From contig NZ_LJJB01000010.1 of assembly GCF_001420695.1 (NCBI RefSeq), positions 920,131 to 984,130 on the forward strand: DNA of 64,000 bases, in the 5' to 3' direction. Positions 25,700 through 34,868 of the stretch are shown here, piece by piece. Numbering within the stretch: the first letter of the stretch is position 1; each line of letters starts with the position of its first letter. This DNA is from Brevibacillus choshinensis (GTDB lineage: Bacteria; Bacillota; Bacilli; Brevibacillales; Brevibacillaceae). The notes beneath the pieces are model-generated. The model had not been told where the DNA came from. It did no database searches and saw only the letters and a program-made list of their open reading frames with translations. Made by a program: the position numbers and the translations under genes.

Positions 25700-26452
25700 T
25701 TACAGAGCAGTCCATCCACCATCAATCACTAATTCAGCGCCTGTCATGAAACGCGATTCATCCGACGCTAGGAAAATAGCTCCATAGGCGATATCTTCTG
25801 GTTCACCGAAGTACGGAAGCTGTGTGTACGTTTGATAGTACGGTATCGCTCCCCCTTCTTCCATCGACGGTAATGTCATCGGTGTGACAACGATACCCGG
25901 GTGCAAGGAGTTGACGCGAATTCTGTCTTTTCCATACTCGACAGCAGCTGATTTGGAAAGCACACGCAGTGCTCCTTTGGCAGCCGTATACGGGCTTGTA
26001 CCCGCCATCCCCACAATGCCGCCAATCGAAGAAATGTTGATGATCGAGCCTCCACCCGCTTTTTTCATTTCCGGGATCACATACTTCATCCCGATCACAC
26101 AACCATTTAGGTTGATATCCATCACTTTGTTCCATTCAGCCATCTCCATGTTGGCAATGGTTTTCGGTGAAGATACACCTGCATTGTTCACCAGAACGTC
26201 CACTTTTCCGTAAAGACTTACCGCTTCGGCTATCACGGATTTCCATTCCTCTTCCGATGTCACATTATGTTTAATGGCTACTGCGTCGCCGCCATTTTCT
26301 TTAATTTCCTGTACCACTTGGTTCAATGTTTCAACCTGAACATCTGTAGCGATTACCTTTGCTCCTTCTTGTGCAAATAGCTTTGCTTCGGAAGCACCCA
26401 TCCCCATTGCAGCACCAGTAATGATTGCTACTTTTCCGCTCAAACGACCCAT
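25700..26452 (-). CDS. Short-chain dehydrogenase/reductase (SDR)
   Basis: 250 aa. The classical SDR pattern is complete: NAD(P)-binding TGAAMGMGASEA, VNNAGVSS, active-site INISSIGG with Ser and Y-x-x-x-K (YTAAK), and C-terminal MTGAELVIDGGWTAL. I start it at ATG 26452 (MGRLSGKVAIITG); the open frame extends 16 codons further without a ribosome site. It is divergent from a TetR-family gene with a strong dyad between, so it is presumably the target of that regulator. Substrate unknown. Confidence 0.93.
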   Translation of the reverse strand: MGRLSGKVAIITGAAMGMGASEAKLFAQEGAKVIATDVQVETLNQVVQEIKENGGDAVAIKHNVTSEEEWKSVIAEAVSLYGKVDVLVNNAGVSSPKTIANMEMAEWNKVMDINLNGCVIGMKYVIPEMKKAGGGSIINISSIGGIVGMAGTSPYTAAKGALRVLSKSAAVEYGKDRIRVNSLHPGIVVTPMTLPSMEEGGAIPYYQTYTQLPYFGEPEDIAYGAIFLASDESRFMTGAELVIDGGWTAL

Positions 26453-26533
26453 GTTCAACCAATCCTTTCTAAAGTAGAATGATTCGGCTATGAGAATCAT
26501 GCAACGCCATCTACATGATATTGCGAATACTTG

Positions 26534-26564
26534 ACAACACGTTGTTTTATCAACACCGTGTTGT
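26534..26564. promoter_or_regulatory. TetR-type operator between SDR and regulator
   Basis: ACAACACGTTGTT (26534-26546) and AACACCGTGTTGT (26552-26564) are inverted repeats matching at 12 of 13 positions with a 5-nt spacer. Each arm contains smaller ACAAC/GTTGT symmetry. Position and symmetry fit a TetR operator shared by both divergent genes. Confidence 0.75.
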
Positions 26565-26686
26565 TAATATAATTATAGCAAGCCTCCAGAAATGGGCAAC
26601 CAACACGAATCATAGATCCGTCGCTTTATCATCAGATCGCTGCATTGTGTCGTTAAAACGAGAAAAGTAATACAAGGAGAGCAAAA

Positions 26687-27301
26687 ATGTCGAAGAAAGA
26701 TCAAAAGCTGGACCCACGCGTCATCCGGACTCGTCTAATGCTGCGAGACGCCCTTGTTGAATTGATTCATGAACATGGCTACGAGAAGATCACCGTTCAA
26801 GATATAACGAAACGCGCAACGCTTAACCGTGCGACCTTCTACCTGCACTATCGCGACAAACTCGATCTTTTCTATCAGAGCTCAGAGGAAATCGTAAGCG
26901 ACCTAGTCGAGAGTATGAACTTGGCTTTTGCTGAAAAAGAGAAATTCGACTGGCAAAGTGATCAGCCTCACGAGAATTTTATCCACCTATTTGAACAGAT
27001 TTCGCAGAACGGCAGGCTGTACAAGGTGTTTTTGACAGAAAGAAACATGCCCCACTTCACATCCCGCCTGATGGACGTACTGATCGATTTTATCGCAAAA
27101 GGCATCAACAATATGCAACCGGATGATGATCGCCTTACGGTGCCGAGAGAATTCGCCATTCGGTACTTTGCCGCGGCTTTCCTAGGAGTGATTGTGTGGT
27201 GGCTAGAAAAAGACATGCCTTACACCCCAAAATATATGGCCACCCAGCTCATGCGCGTCGCCATCAAGGGACCATACCTCGATAATCCATTTATCCAATA
27301 G
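26687..27301 (+). CDS. TetR-family transcriptional regulator
   Basis: 204 aa. The N-terminal HTH region (RTRLMLRDALVELIHEHGYEKITVQDITKRATLNRATFYLHYRDKLDLF) is a TetR domain and the C-terminal half resembles the DhaS/TetR_C_7-like type (FAAAFLGVIVWWLEKDMPYTPKYMA). A GGAGAG site precedes the ATG. It probably represses itself and the divergent SDR gene. Confidence 0.93.
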   Translation: MSKKDQKLDPRVIRTRLMLRDALVELIHEHGYEKITVQDITKRATLNRATFYLHYRDKLDLFYQSSEEIVSDLVESMNLAFAEKEKFDWQSDQPHENFIHLFEQISQNGRLYKVFLTERNMPHFTSRLMDVLIDFIAKGINNMQPDDDRLTVPREFAIRYFAAAFLGVIVWWLEKDMPYTPKYMATQLMRVAIKGPYLDNPFIQ

Positions 27302-27379
27302 CATTTCTGCACCAAGAGATACGCGGGAAATACACCCGCTTCCTTTTTACACTCGGTCAGACTGTAGTGGAGGGGAGAA

Positions 27380-27938
27380 AAAAGGGGAAAACGCTCCAGC
27401 TTCATAGGAACACCTACTGGGGGGCATCCCTCTCCAGCTCCATGTAAAAAACGAAACCGCGTCCGAAGCAGCCATCTCAGGGAGATCCTCAGAGGTGGAC
27501 ACTTACAACCGTGTTTCGTTTTTTCCATTGAGCCTTGGTTGGTGTTCCAAAGATCTTCCGCTTATTTGCCCTTTTTCCTCGGCCAGCTTTGGCTCTCCCA
27601 CTTGCCTGATTCTGGGGGCTTTCCAAGGAGTTTCTTTGAGAAAACCCTACATAGAACCATGTCTTTGAAGAAGGTCAGCTTGGTTCTTCCATCCCGACAG
27701 CTCGCAGAAGAAGTAGGTTTCCAGGCGGAGCGACTCCGGAACCCAGCTGAGGGGAACAACGAATTCACGGGATCCAGAAGCGGTACCTCTGTATTCCCTG
27801 CGGAGCGGCTACTACTTTACCGCTTCCCCGTGAATCGTTGTGGAGCGGACTGTCTATACTCCCTTGCAGGGCCGCCGAACCTGTTCGGCGGGGATGGCCG
27901 GAGCGCAGATCGGAAACCTGCTTCTCCCCACCACCACA
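27380..27938 (-). repeat. Composite structured element, copy A
   Basis: Read on the minus strand, it starts with a nested palindrome (27,938-27,696). Outer arms GGAGAAGCAGGTTTCC (27927-27912) pair with 27722-27707 at 14 of 16 positions; inner arms CAACGATTCACGGG (27840-27827) pair with CCCGTGAATTCGTTG (27771-27757); CCGCCGAA-CCTG-TTCGGCGG is a separate hairpin at 27872-27891. Further on there is a TTGG/CCAA hairpin, then a 12-bp stem AAAAAACGAAAC/GTTTCGTTTTTT (27524-27446) and a GGAGCTGG..CCCCCC end. The same parts, in the same order, occur at 54,388-54,890 on the plus strand. No credible ORF fits. It fills most of the 700-bp gap between the tetR-like and cbiO genes. Structured RNA or non-autonomous mobile element; unresolved. 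Confidence 0.8.
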
Positions 27939-27985
27939 GCACACAAAAATACTGATATATTCCTATCTGTACTCGCTTTCTGTAC

Positions 27986-28014
27986 AAAAAACAGAAGGCC
28001 CCTCACACTGAGGC
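27986..28014 (-). terminator. Terminator after cbiO
   Basis: On the minus strand GCCTCA-GTG-TGAGGGGC is followed by CTTCTGTTTTTT. The cbiO stop codon is inside the hairpin. Confidence 0.6.
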
Positions 28015-28857
28015 GACCTCCTGTTTTGCTTCCAGCTTTTTCTTTAACTCTTCTACGGATCGAGGAATCCCGCCCATATCCCTTTTCAGTGATTCGGGCA
28101 AGACCTCCCACACCTCTGCGAGCAACGGCATGCCTAGATGCAGGCTCTCCAGCATCTCTCTTTGCGCAAGCGCCTCCTGAGGTTCTCCCGCAAAGATCAG
28201 ACGTCCTCCATCCATGACACAAATCCACTCTGCCCACTCAAAGGCTATATCCATATCATGCGTAGCCATCAGAACAGTGGTTCCATTCTGATGAATATGG
28301 TCCAGCTCGCGTAGCAGATTTTTCGTCTGATAGCGATCGAGGTAAGCAGTCGGCTCATCGAGCAATAATAGTTCCGGCTCCAAAACCATGACGCCTGCCA
28401 CAGCGAGACGTCTTTTTTGCCCCAGACTCAAGTGGTGAATGGGGACTTCCGCTAGCTCTGTCATCCCGAAAGTCTCGAGAATATTCCCTACCTTTTCCCG
28501 GATTACCTCCGGTGGCAGCTTTCTGTTGAACAAGCCGTACGAGATATCCTCCGAGACCGTACTCGCTATCAGCTGATGCTCGGGATCCTGAAAAACCAGT
28601 CCCACTTTTTGCGTCATCTCCTGCAAAAAGGAGCGCTTGTAGACAAACGGATTGCCTCTCCACGAGACCTGTCCTTGCTGGGGCTGGAGAATCCCGTTTG
28701 CGTGTAGAAACAGCGTCGATTTGCCGCAGCCATTTCGTCCGAGCAGGGCACATTTCTTCCCTTCTGGAATTCCCAAGCTTACCCCATTCAACACAGACTT
28801 CTGGCCGCCTGGATACGTGTAGTGCAAGTTAGAGAATTCAAGTAACCATGATGTCAA
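28003..28857 (-). CDS. cbiO: Cobalt ABC (ECF) transporter ATPase CbiO
   Basis: 284 aa from TTG 28857, which overlaps the cbiQ stop as TTGA with GGGAGG 9 nt upstream. Walker A GRNGCGKSTL, Q-loop FQDPEHQLIASTVSEDISYGL, signature LSLGQKRRLAVAGVM (LSLGQ is usual for ECF ATPases) and Walker B LLLLDEPTAYLD are present. It powers cobalt uptake with CbiMNQ. Confidence 0.95.
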   Translation of the reverse strand: MTSWLLEFSNLHYTYPGGQKSVLNGVSLGIPEGKKCALLGRNGCGKSTLFLHANGILQPQQGQVSWRGNPFVYKRSFLQEMTQKVGLVFQDPEHQLIASTVSEDISYGLFNRKLPPEVIREKVGNILETFGMTELAEVPIHHLSLGQKRRLAVAGVMVLEPELLLLDEPTAYLDRYQTKNLLRELDHIHQNGTTVLMATHDMDIAFEWAEWICVMDGGRLIFAGEPQEALAQREMLESLHLGMPLLAEVWEVLPESLKRDMGGIPRSVEELKKKLEAKQEVASV

Positions 28858-29657
28858 AACCGCCAACCTCCCGTCAGGCTCTCAAGCAGAATCAGCACGA
28901 GGCACCCAAGCACAGACTCCCACTCGTATCGCACCGAGCGAGCATGGATGCGCAGGCTTTGCACATGAAAGCTATCTCCGTACCCTCTGGCTGCGATCCC
29001 CATGGACAGCGACTGATATTTTCGCATCGCACGGATAAACAACTGGCTCGCTACCATACTGACATCGCGCAAAAGCGAACGGAAACCTTGATGACCGCCA
29101 CGTGATCGCTGGGCCACCCACAGTTGAAACGACGTATCGAATAATACAAAAATAAAGCGATACATGATCATCAACAGATCGGTGATGATCTCCGGCATCC
29201 CGATCCTGCGAAAAACCTGCAAGATTTCTGCGAATGGAACGGTAAACAGCAGAAACGAGAAACAGGACAAGCTTCCTAGTATCCGATAAAACAATTCCAG
29301 CGCCCGGGTAACGGACGCAGGTGCAATGAAAATGATATACGATCCAGCTTTCCACGTTACCAGCGCGTCAGCCGGAATGGCACTCGACCCGCTGCGAGCC
29401 AGATCAAATAGCAGCGCTGGTAAACCCGCTACAAAGAAAGATAACGGGAGGGTCAGAAACAGAAGATGGTACCGGAGAGGAATGTGGGCATAACGAACCA
29501 CCCACACTCCCATCCAGAGAAACACAATCAGTTGCACGAGTGAATGTCCCGTTAAAACCAGCAATAGCAGCACGCAACCAAACAAAAGCTTGTGAGCTGG
29601 CGGCAAATGTCTCAAGTGATTTTGATAGGATAGGGAATCTAGCTGCTGCCAGTTCAT
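28854..29657 (-). CDS. cbiQ: Cobalt ECF transporter T component CbiQ
   Basis: 267 aa, about five to six membrane segments. The C-terminal coupling motif RAMRKYQSLSMGIAARGYG is the A-R-G signature of T components. It overlaps cbiN by 4 nt (ATGA) and cbiO by 4 nt, so translation of the operon is coupled. Confidence 0.93.
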   Translation of the reverse strand: MNWQQLDSLSYQNHLRHLPPAHKLLFGCVLLLLVLTGHSLVQLIVFLWMGVWVVRYAHIPLRYHLLFLTLPLSFFVAGLPALLFDLARSGSSAIPADALVTWKAGSYIIFIAPASVTRALELFYRILGSLSCFSFLLFTVPFAEILQVFRRIGMPEIITDLLMIMYRFIFVLFDTSFQLWVAQRSRGGHQGFRSLLRDVSMVASQLFIRAMRKYQSLSMGIAARGYGDSFHVQSLRIHARSVRYEWESVLGCLVLILLESLTGGWRF

Positions 29658-29938
29658 TTCTTCCCTTTTTCCGTACGACCTTTGTACACTCCAACCGCAT
29701 AGCCAACGACACCCGCACCCAATGCTGCTTGTACAGCGAACAAGAGGCTTTCCGTCTCTCCTCCTGGCGGTTCAATAAACGGCTGGAACCATGGCTCATA
29801 ATTCGGTGAGATCTCTTTAATCGCTTCTTCTGCTGCGCCATCAGCCCCACCGAACTCGGAATCCTTGATAAACAAAAGCGGCATAACCGCCAGAACAACG
29901 ACTCCCAGCAGTAATAGCCAGTTCATTCCCTTTTTCAC
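29654..29938 (-). CDS. cbiN: Cobalt transport protein CbiN
   Basis: 94 aa, GTG start overlapping the cbiM stop (GTGA) with GGGAGG 7 nt upstream. It has two membrane segments flanking an extracytoplasmic loop ([37 protein letters not shown]), which is the CbiN pattern. It supports CbiM in metal loading. Confidence 0.93.
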   Translation of the reverse strand: MKKGMNWLLLLGVVVLAVMPLLFIKDSEFGGADGAAEEAIKEISPNYEPWFQPFIEPPGGETESLLFAVQAALGAGVVGYAVGVYKGRTEKGKK

Positions 29939-30696
29939 AGCGATTCCTCCCGTTTCAGCAAACGAAGTTGCGCCAGTTCATTCGCATTGTAAGCTTGGAG
30001 CCAGTTCCATACTAAGACGGTCAGCAATCCTTCGCTGATCGCCAACGGCACCTGCGTGATCGCAAAAATACCGGCAAATTTGAGAAATGAAGCAAGGACG
30101 CCTCCACTAGCAGCCGGGAAAGCCAATGCCAGCTGAATCGAAGTCACAACATACGTAGCCAAATCAGCCAATGCTGCGGCGGCAAATACAGCAAGCCTCT
30201 GTTGGCCACTTTTCATGATCAAACGATAGACCCCGTATGCGACCAACGGGCCTACCACTGCCATCGAAACTGCATTGGCCCCCAACGTCGTCAATCCACC
30301 GTGAGCCAGCAATAACGCTTGAAACAGCAGAACCATACTGCCGAGTACGGACATCGCCAGCGGTCCAAACATGATGGCTCCGAGCCCAGTACCGGTCGGG
30401 TGCGAGCTACTACCCGTCACAGAAGGAATTTTTAGTGCGGACAGTACGAAAGCAAAGGCTCCCGATACGCCCAAGAGCAGCTTCATTTGTGGGTGTTCTT
30501 TAACGATCCGATTAATAGAGCGAACACCAAAAATGAAGAACGGTAGGAAAACGACCCACCAGAATAAGGCCCAAGATAGAGGCAAATACCCTTCCATAAT
30601 GTGCATAGCGTGTCCAGTCTGCGGTTCATTGAACATAAAATAGATGACAAATCCGGCAATCAGCAAACAGCTAGCCGCCCAGCGAGAACGATTCAT
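29935..30696 (-). CDS. cbiM: Cobalt transport substrate-binding membrane protein CbiM
   Basis: 253 aa. After an N-terminal signal segment comes [11 protein letters not shown], the metal-binding N-terminus of mature CbiM, followed by about six membrane segments and [20 protein letters not shown]. The ATG follows GAGGAGGAAA. It is the first gene of cbiMNQO and is preceded by a cobalamin riboswitch and terminator. Confidence 0.95.
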   Translation of the reverse strand: MNRSRWAASCLLIAGFVIYFMFNEPQTGHAMHIMEGYLPLSWALFWWVVFLPFFIFGVRSINRIVKEHPQMKLLLGVSGAFAFVLSALKIPSVTGSSSHPTGTGLGAIMFGPLAMSVLGSMVLLFQALLLAHGGLTTLGANAVSMAVVGPLVAYGVYRLIMKSGQQRLAVFAAAALADLATYVVTSIQLALAFPAASGGVLASFLKFAGIFAITQVPLAISEGLLTVLVWNWLQAYNANELAQLRLLKREESL

Positions 30697-30728
30697 GACC
30701 TTTCCTCCTCATTTCTTTTTCGAGCAAC

Positions 30729-30760
30729 AAAAAAATCTCATCCCCAAGTGGACGAGATCT
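30729..30760 (-). terminator. Riboswitch-controlled leader terminator of cbiMNQO
   Basis: On the minus strand AGATCTCGTCC-ACTT-GGGGATGAGAT is followed by TTTTTTTG, 33 nt before the cbiM start. It lies between the cobalamin aptamer and the first gene, so it is the likely expression platform: cobalamin bound means early termination. Confidence 0.85.
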
Positions 30761-30847
30761 GTGTACACAAAACAACAGACTGGTTTCTCAGCCATATTGC
30801 CTCGTATTCACCGCTCCTTTCCGCGAAGGTTTCTGGGTGTGGCTGCT

Positions 30848-31017
30848 AGGTAGGTCTCCTGGCTTCCAGATCGATGCGCTCTTTGTCCTTCCCCATAGAA
30901 TATATGAGTGGATTCCTAGCAAAGAGAACTCCCTGGTTACAGTGGCGGGACCGCTCGGGACTTTCACCCGATTCCCTGTTACCCCGTATGCCGTGCACAT
31001 ACAGGCACCTAATGCCA
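30848..31017 (-). promoter_or_regulatory. Cobalamin riboswitch
   Basis: On the minus strand the aptamer shows GTGAAAGTCCCGAGCGGTCCC, the B12-box core GCCACTGTAACCAGGGAG and the closing GGAAGCCAGGAGACC. These are hallmark segments of the class-I cobalamin riboswitch. It precedes a terminator and cbiMNQO, linking cobalt uptake to B12 level. Confidence 0.95.
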
Positions 31018-31106
31018 AACAATATGTAGTTCTTAGACAATCCGAATTGTCCACCAACATTATACTCCATGCGATAGAAAAAGAGAACAATTGGGAAAAC
31101 AATAAA

Positions 31107-31146
31107 AAAACCGATGACCTCCGCTATGGAAGGAACCATCGGTTTT
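31107..31146. terminator. Terminator after pyrD
   Basis: AAAACCGATG (31107-31116) and CATCGGTTTT (31137-31146) are perfect arms around a 20-nt loop with internal CTCC/GGAA pairing. T-tract in the minus direction. Confidence 0.85.
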
Positions 31147-31161
31147 CACGAATCGGTTTCA

Positions 31162-32250
31162 TTATTTCGCGTCTACACCGACCACTTCGCTGATGTGAGA
31201 AAAACCGTCCCTCTCCATCAACCGCAGTAACTGCTTATTGATTTGTTTGACGATGCCCGGTCCTTGATAAATCATCCCAGTGTACACCTGCACCAGACTC
31301 GCACCCGCTCGAATCTTGTTGTAGGCATCTTCACCAGTGTAAATACCGCCGACGCCCACGATCGGAACTTTGTCGCCCACTTCCTGGTAAATCTGCTTTA
31401 CCCAAGCCGTAGAGCGTTCCGTCAACGGTTTTCCGCTCAAGCCTCCCGCCTCATCCGCTTTTGGATGGTTGGCGACAGCCTCACGGGACAGTGTCGTATT
31501 CGTAGCGATGATGCCGGAAATGCCTTCTTCTACCGCAGCATGAACGACATCGTGCATCTGCTCGTCCGACATGTCTGGTGCTACCTTCAAGAGAATCGGT
31601 TTTTTCTTTACACCGCGCATTTCCATGTCTGCTGCTTTTTCTCTAACAGCACGGACAAGCACGCGCAAGCTCTCCGTCTCCTGCAAATCACGTAGATTTG
31701 GTGTGTTCGGGGAGCTGATGTTAATGACGAAATAATGGCCATATGCATACAGCATGTCCATACATTTGCTATAGTCGCTGGCCGCTTCTTCATTTGGTGT
31801 GACCTTGTTCTTCCCGATATTAATGCCTATCGGTACATCGGAATAGGCAAAGTCCACCAGATGCTGAGAGGCCAGATAAGCTCCGAGGTTATTAAAGCCC
31901 ATCCGGTTAATGACGGCTTGGTGTTCAGGCAAGCGAAACAGTCTCGGCTTCGGATTGCCCGGCTGTCCTTGCGGCGTAAGCGTCCCGACCTCTACAAACC
32001 CGAATCCAAGTGCACCAAGCGCATGATACACTTCCGCATTTTTGTCAAAACCCGCTGCCAGACCGACTGGATTCGGGAACTTGAGGCCCCACACATTCGT
32101 TTCCAGGCGTTCGTCTCGCAATTGATAGATCATCTTCAGTAACGTTTTGCCCGGAGCGGAATCCTCTGCCAGCTTCAGGGCGTGAATGGTTTTTTCATGA
32201 ATCTCTTCAGGGTCCTGCTGAAACAGATACTTGCGTATAAGCTGATACAT
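31162..32250 (-). CDS. pyrD: Dihydroorotate dehydrogenase, quinone-dependent (class 2)
   Basis: 362 aa from ATG 32250 (GAGGAG, 9-nt spacing). FPNPVGLAAGFDKNAE, FVEVGTLTPQGQPGNPKPRLFRLPEHQAVINRMGFNN and YFVINISSPNTPNLR are class-2 signatures, with catalytic Ser in NISSPNTPNLR. The N-terminal helices (MYQLIRKYLFQQDPEEIHEKT) are the membrane-contact domain of the quinone-linked type. It oxidises dihydroorotate to orotate in pyrimidine synthesis. It stands alone here, away from any pyr operon. Confidence 0.96.
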   Translation of the reverse strand: MYQLIRKYLFQQDPEEIHEKTIHALKLAEDSAPGKTLLKMIYQLRDERLETNVWGLKFPNPVGLAAGFDKNAEVYHALGALGFGFVEVGTLTPQGQPGNPKPRLFRLPEHQAVINRMGFNNLGAYLASQHLVDFAYSDVPIGINIGKNKVTPNEEAASDYSKCMDMLYAYGHYFVINISSPNTPNLRDLQETESLRVLVRAVREKAADMEMRGVKKKPILLKVAPDMSDEQMHDVVHAAVEEGISGIIATNTTLSREAVANHPKADEAGGLSGKPLTERSTAWVKQIYQEVGDKVPIVGVGGIYTGEDAYNKIRAGASLVQVYTGMIYQGPGIVKQINKQLLRLMERDGFSHISEVVGVDAK

Positions 32251-32395
32251 CGTGGCTGCACTCCTCACTCCGTTTTGCCTCATTGTAGAATACCACATTT
32301 TCTTAGGGTGGGTAACCTTTATCCGTGATACATATTTCCAAGTGAGCAGGTAAATCCTAGCAGTACCACCATCATGGAGGTGACGATGAACCGAT

Positions 32396-33496
32396 ATGAA
32401 AGTGGACGGGAAAATCGGAATTGGCCAAGCAATCATGACCATGATGCTGACCATCGGAATTACCAATCACGTTACTGTCATCCCGCTTCTGCTCAGCGAA
32501 GCCAAAAGAGATTCTTGGTTGAGTGTTCTCGGAGCAGCCATCCCATTTTTGGGTTGGGCATGCATGCTTGCATTCATAAACACCCGTATCGATCAGCAAT
32601 CGCTTAGTCACTGGCTCAAACGTACAAGCGGAAAATTTGTCAGCTACCTTATTCTGATCCCGATCCTTTTGTCTCTGTATCTCATGGCACTTGTTCATTT
32701 AATTGATACACAAACTTGGACCACAGTGAATTATTTACCGCTTACGCCTGAGTGGATGACTGCTTTCATTTTGATTGCCATCTGTATCATCGCATCACTC
32801 GGGGGTATTGGTCCTCTAGGCATGACATCCGCGATCTTGCTCCCGATCGTGGCTATGCTTGGTTTTTTTGTTGCTTTTGGAAACGTGCCAAAAAAAGACT
32901 ATAGCCTCATGCTTCCTGTTTTTCAGCATGGTGTAACTCCGATTCTGCACGGAATGATTTACGCGGGTGGCGGATTCGCTGAATTGGTGCTCCTTCTCTT
33001 ACTTCAGCATCACGTGAGAAAACCTTTGCGACTCGTTCATTTCGTTACCATGATTATCATTACCGTCATCCTTACTTTAAGCCCTCTTACCGGTGCGATC
33101 TCCGAATTTGGCCCTATCGAATCCTCCCGCCAGCGGTTCCCTGCCTTTGAACAATGGCGACTGCTGACGATCGGAAAAGACATTGAGAACATGGAGTTTT
33201 TCGCAATATTCCAGTGGCTGTCGGGCTCTTTCATTCGGATCTCGCTTTGCCTATTGCTGATGGCAGAAATATTGGAAGTACGAACCCGTAAAGCTCGTGC
33301 TCTCGTGTTGCTGGTACTGGGAGGAAGCATGATCGCCATCACAAGCCTTCCTTTTAGCGACATGGCGTTTGTTGGATTTTTGACCGACGTATATTACCCT
33401 CTCTATCTAATCGTAGTTGTCGTCGTTACACTTGCAGTTGCTGGACTTGCCCTGAGGAAACGTAGCAGAGAGGGGAACGCTGACCATGACGCGTGA
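32396..33496 (+). CDS. Spore germination protein, GerAB/endospore amino-acid permease family
   Basis: 366 aa, about ten membrane segments. GKIGIGQAIMTMMLTIGITNHVTVIP and the helical layout are those of GerAB-type (APC-like) germinant receptor subunits. The GGAGGTGA site is 12 nt from the ATG, rather long. It overlaps the GerAA-like gene by 11 nt. The receptor sits in the spore inner membrane and senses a small nutrient; which one cannot be told. Confidence 0.92.
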   Translation: MKVDGKIGIGQAIMTMMLTIGITNHVTVIPLLLSEAKRDSWLSVLGAAIPFLGWACMLAFINTRIDQQSLSHWLKRTSGKFVSYLILIPILLSLYLMALVHLIDTQTWTTVNYLPLTPEWMTAFILIAICIIASLGGIGPLGMTSAILLPIVAMLGFFVAFGNVPKKDYSLMLPVFQHGVTPILHGMIYAGGGFAELVLLLLLQHHVRKPLRLVHFVTMIIITVILTLSPLTGAISEFGPIESSRQRFPAFEQWRLLTIGKDIENMEFFAIFQWLSGSFIRISLCLLLMAEILEVRTRKARALVLLVLGGSMIAITSLPFSDMAFVGFLTDVYYPLYLIVVVVVTLAVAGLALRKRSREGNADHDA

Positions 33497-34868
33497 GGAA
33501 GAGATTCTGAGTTTGTTCTCCCACTGTTCTGATGTAGTGGTTATGCGCTTTGTCACGAACGAGAACCAACCAATGCTTCTTGTCTACTGTCAGGGACTTG
33601 TCGACCTGAAACAAATGCAAGAAGTCGTGCTCCCTCAACTCAACAGAGATTTGTCTCAAGGTGACATCCGTTCTCTCCCCCTCTCCTTTCTTGTCGATGA
33701 TCAGGACCTGTGGGTGGATCGATTGTTTGCCGGGGATCTTCTGCTATTTTTGGGTGAAGCACCTCCCTTTGCATGGGATATATCCAATCGTCCACAGAGG
33801 ACTACCGAAGAAGCAAATACCGAAGTATCGATCAAAGGGCCGCGGGACGGGTTCACCGAAGACCTTTCTGCCAACGTCGCCCTCATCCGCAAGCGGTTGC
33901 GGACACTCACCCTCTCCTATGAGGATTTTACGCTCGGTACCCGTTCCCGTACGAGAGTTGCTCTTCTCTACATGCGAGATAGCGCTCCTCCAGACCTCAT
34001 AGAGGACATTCGGGAGCGTTTACGTGGTAGCCAATCGAAGAAAAACGTAAACAGCGCCATTTTGGAGAAGCAGCTGAGTGACCGAACGTATTCTTTATTT
34101 CCACTCGTTGACTACACTGGACGTCCAGACTACTCCATTTTCATGCTGATGCAAGGAAAAGCCATTGTATTGGTCGACGGATCGCCGGTGGCATTGATTG
34201 CCCCTGTCACCCTGCTGGAGCTGATCAAGTCTCCCGAGGACGACCAATATCCCATCGTCTATGTATGGATGGAACGCATTCTTCGTCTCGGTGGCATTTG
34301 GATCTCTGTCTTCCTGCCCGGTTTCTGGATCGCGCTCTCCTCTTACAATATTGAGGAGTTTCCTTTTCAGCTATTGGCGACCGTTACTCAAGGAAGAAAA
34401 GGTCTTCCGTTCTCCGCGCCCATGGAATTGTTAGGCGTTTTGTTTATCTTCGAATTTTTACGTGAAGCTGGCGCCAGGCTCCCAAAGACTGTCGGACAAA
34501 CGCTTGCACTCGTGGGCGCACTCATCATCGGAGATGCCTCGATTCGTGCTGGGTTTACTTCCCCTTCGATGCTCTTCATTGGATCGCTCACAGTCGTCGC
34601 TTCCTTTACCTTGATCAACCAATCGTTAAGTGGTGCCGTTACTTGTGCTCGTTTCTTCGTATTTTTGCTTTCTGCGACAGTGGGCACTTACGGCTTTGTG
34701 ATCAGCATCATTACGATCATCTACTATTTGTCCACCTTGACCTCTTTCGGGAGACCTTACTTGCTACTCCAGTCTTCCAATATTCTTTCTACGCTGTATA
34801 TCGCTTTATTTCGACCACTTATTATTATCTTCAAGCAAAGCAAGAAAAAAGGAAGGGATGTCAGTTGA
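33486..34868 (+). CDS. Spore germination protein, GerAA family
   Basis: 460 aa. The soluble N-terminal half is followed by the GerA core: YPIVYVWMERILRLGGIWISVFLPGFWIALSSYNIEEFP and LREAGARLPKTVGQTLALVGALIIGDASIRAG. It is a little shorter than many GerAA proteins at the N-terminus. It overlaps both neighbours, so the order B-A-C is one translationally coupled operon. Confidence 0.94.
   Translation: MTREEEILSLFSHCSDVVVMRFVTNENQPMLLVYCQGLVDLKQMQEVVLPQLNRDLSQGDIRSLPLSFLVDDQDLWVDRLFAGDLLLFLGEAPPFAWDISNRPQRTTEEANTEVSIKGPRDGFTEDLSANVALIRKRLRTLTLSYEDFTLGTRSRTRVALLYMRDSAPPDLIEDIRERLRGSQSKKNVNSAILEKQLSDRTYSLFPLVDYTGRPDYSIFMLMQGKAIVLVDGSPVALIAPVTLLELIKSPEDDQYPIVYVWMERILRLGGIWISVFLPGFWIALSSYNIEEFPFQLLATVTQGRKGLPFSAPMELLGVLFIFEFLREAGARLPKTVGQTLALVGALIIGDASIRAGFTSPSMLFIGSLTVVASFTLINQSLSGAVTCARFFVFLLSATVGTYGFVISIITIIYYLSTLTSFGRPYLLLQSSNILSTLYIALFRPLIIIFKQSKKKGRDVS

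Noticed and set aside
27380-27938. Considered an insertion sequence
   Set aside because: No transposase ORF and no clear target-site duplication by eye; kept only as a structured repeat with mobile origin as one option.
27539-28237. Open frames of 125-138 codons across the repeat at 27.5-28.2 kb
   Set aside because: They run through the palindromic element, have no ribosome site, and their frames are not kept in the second copy at 54.4 kb.
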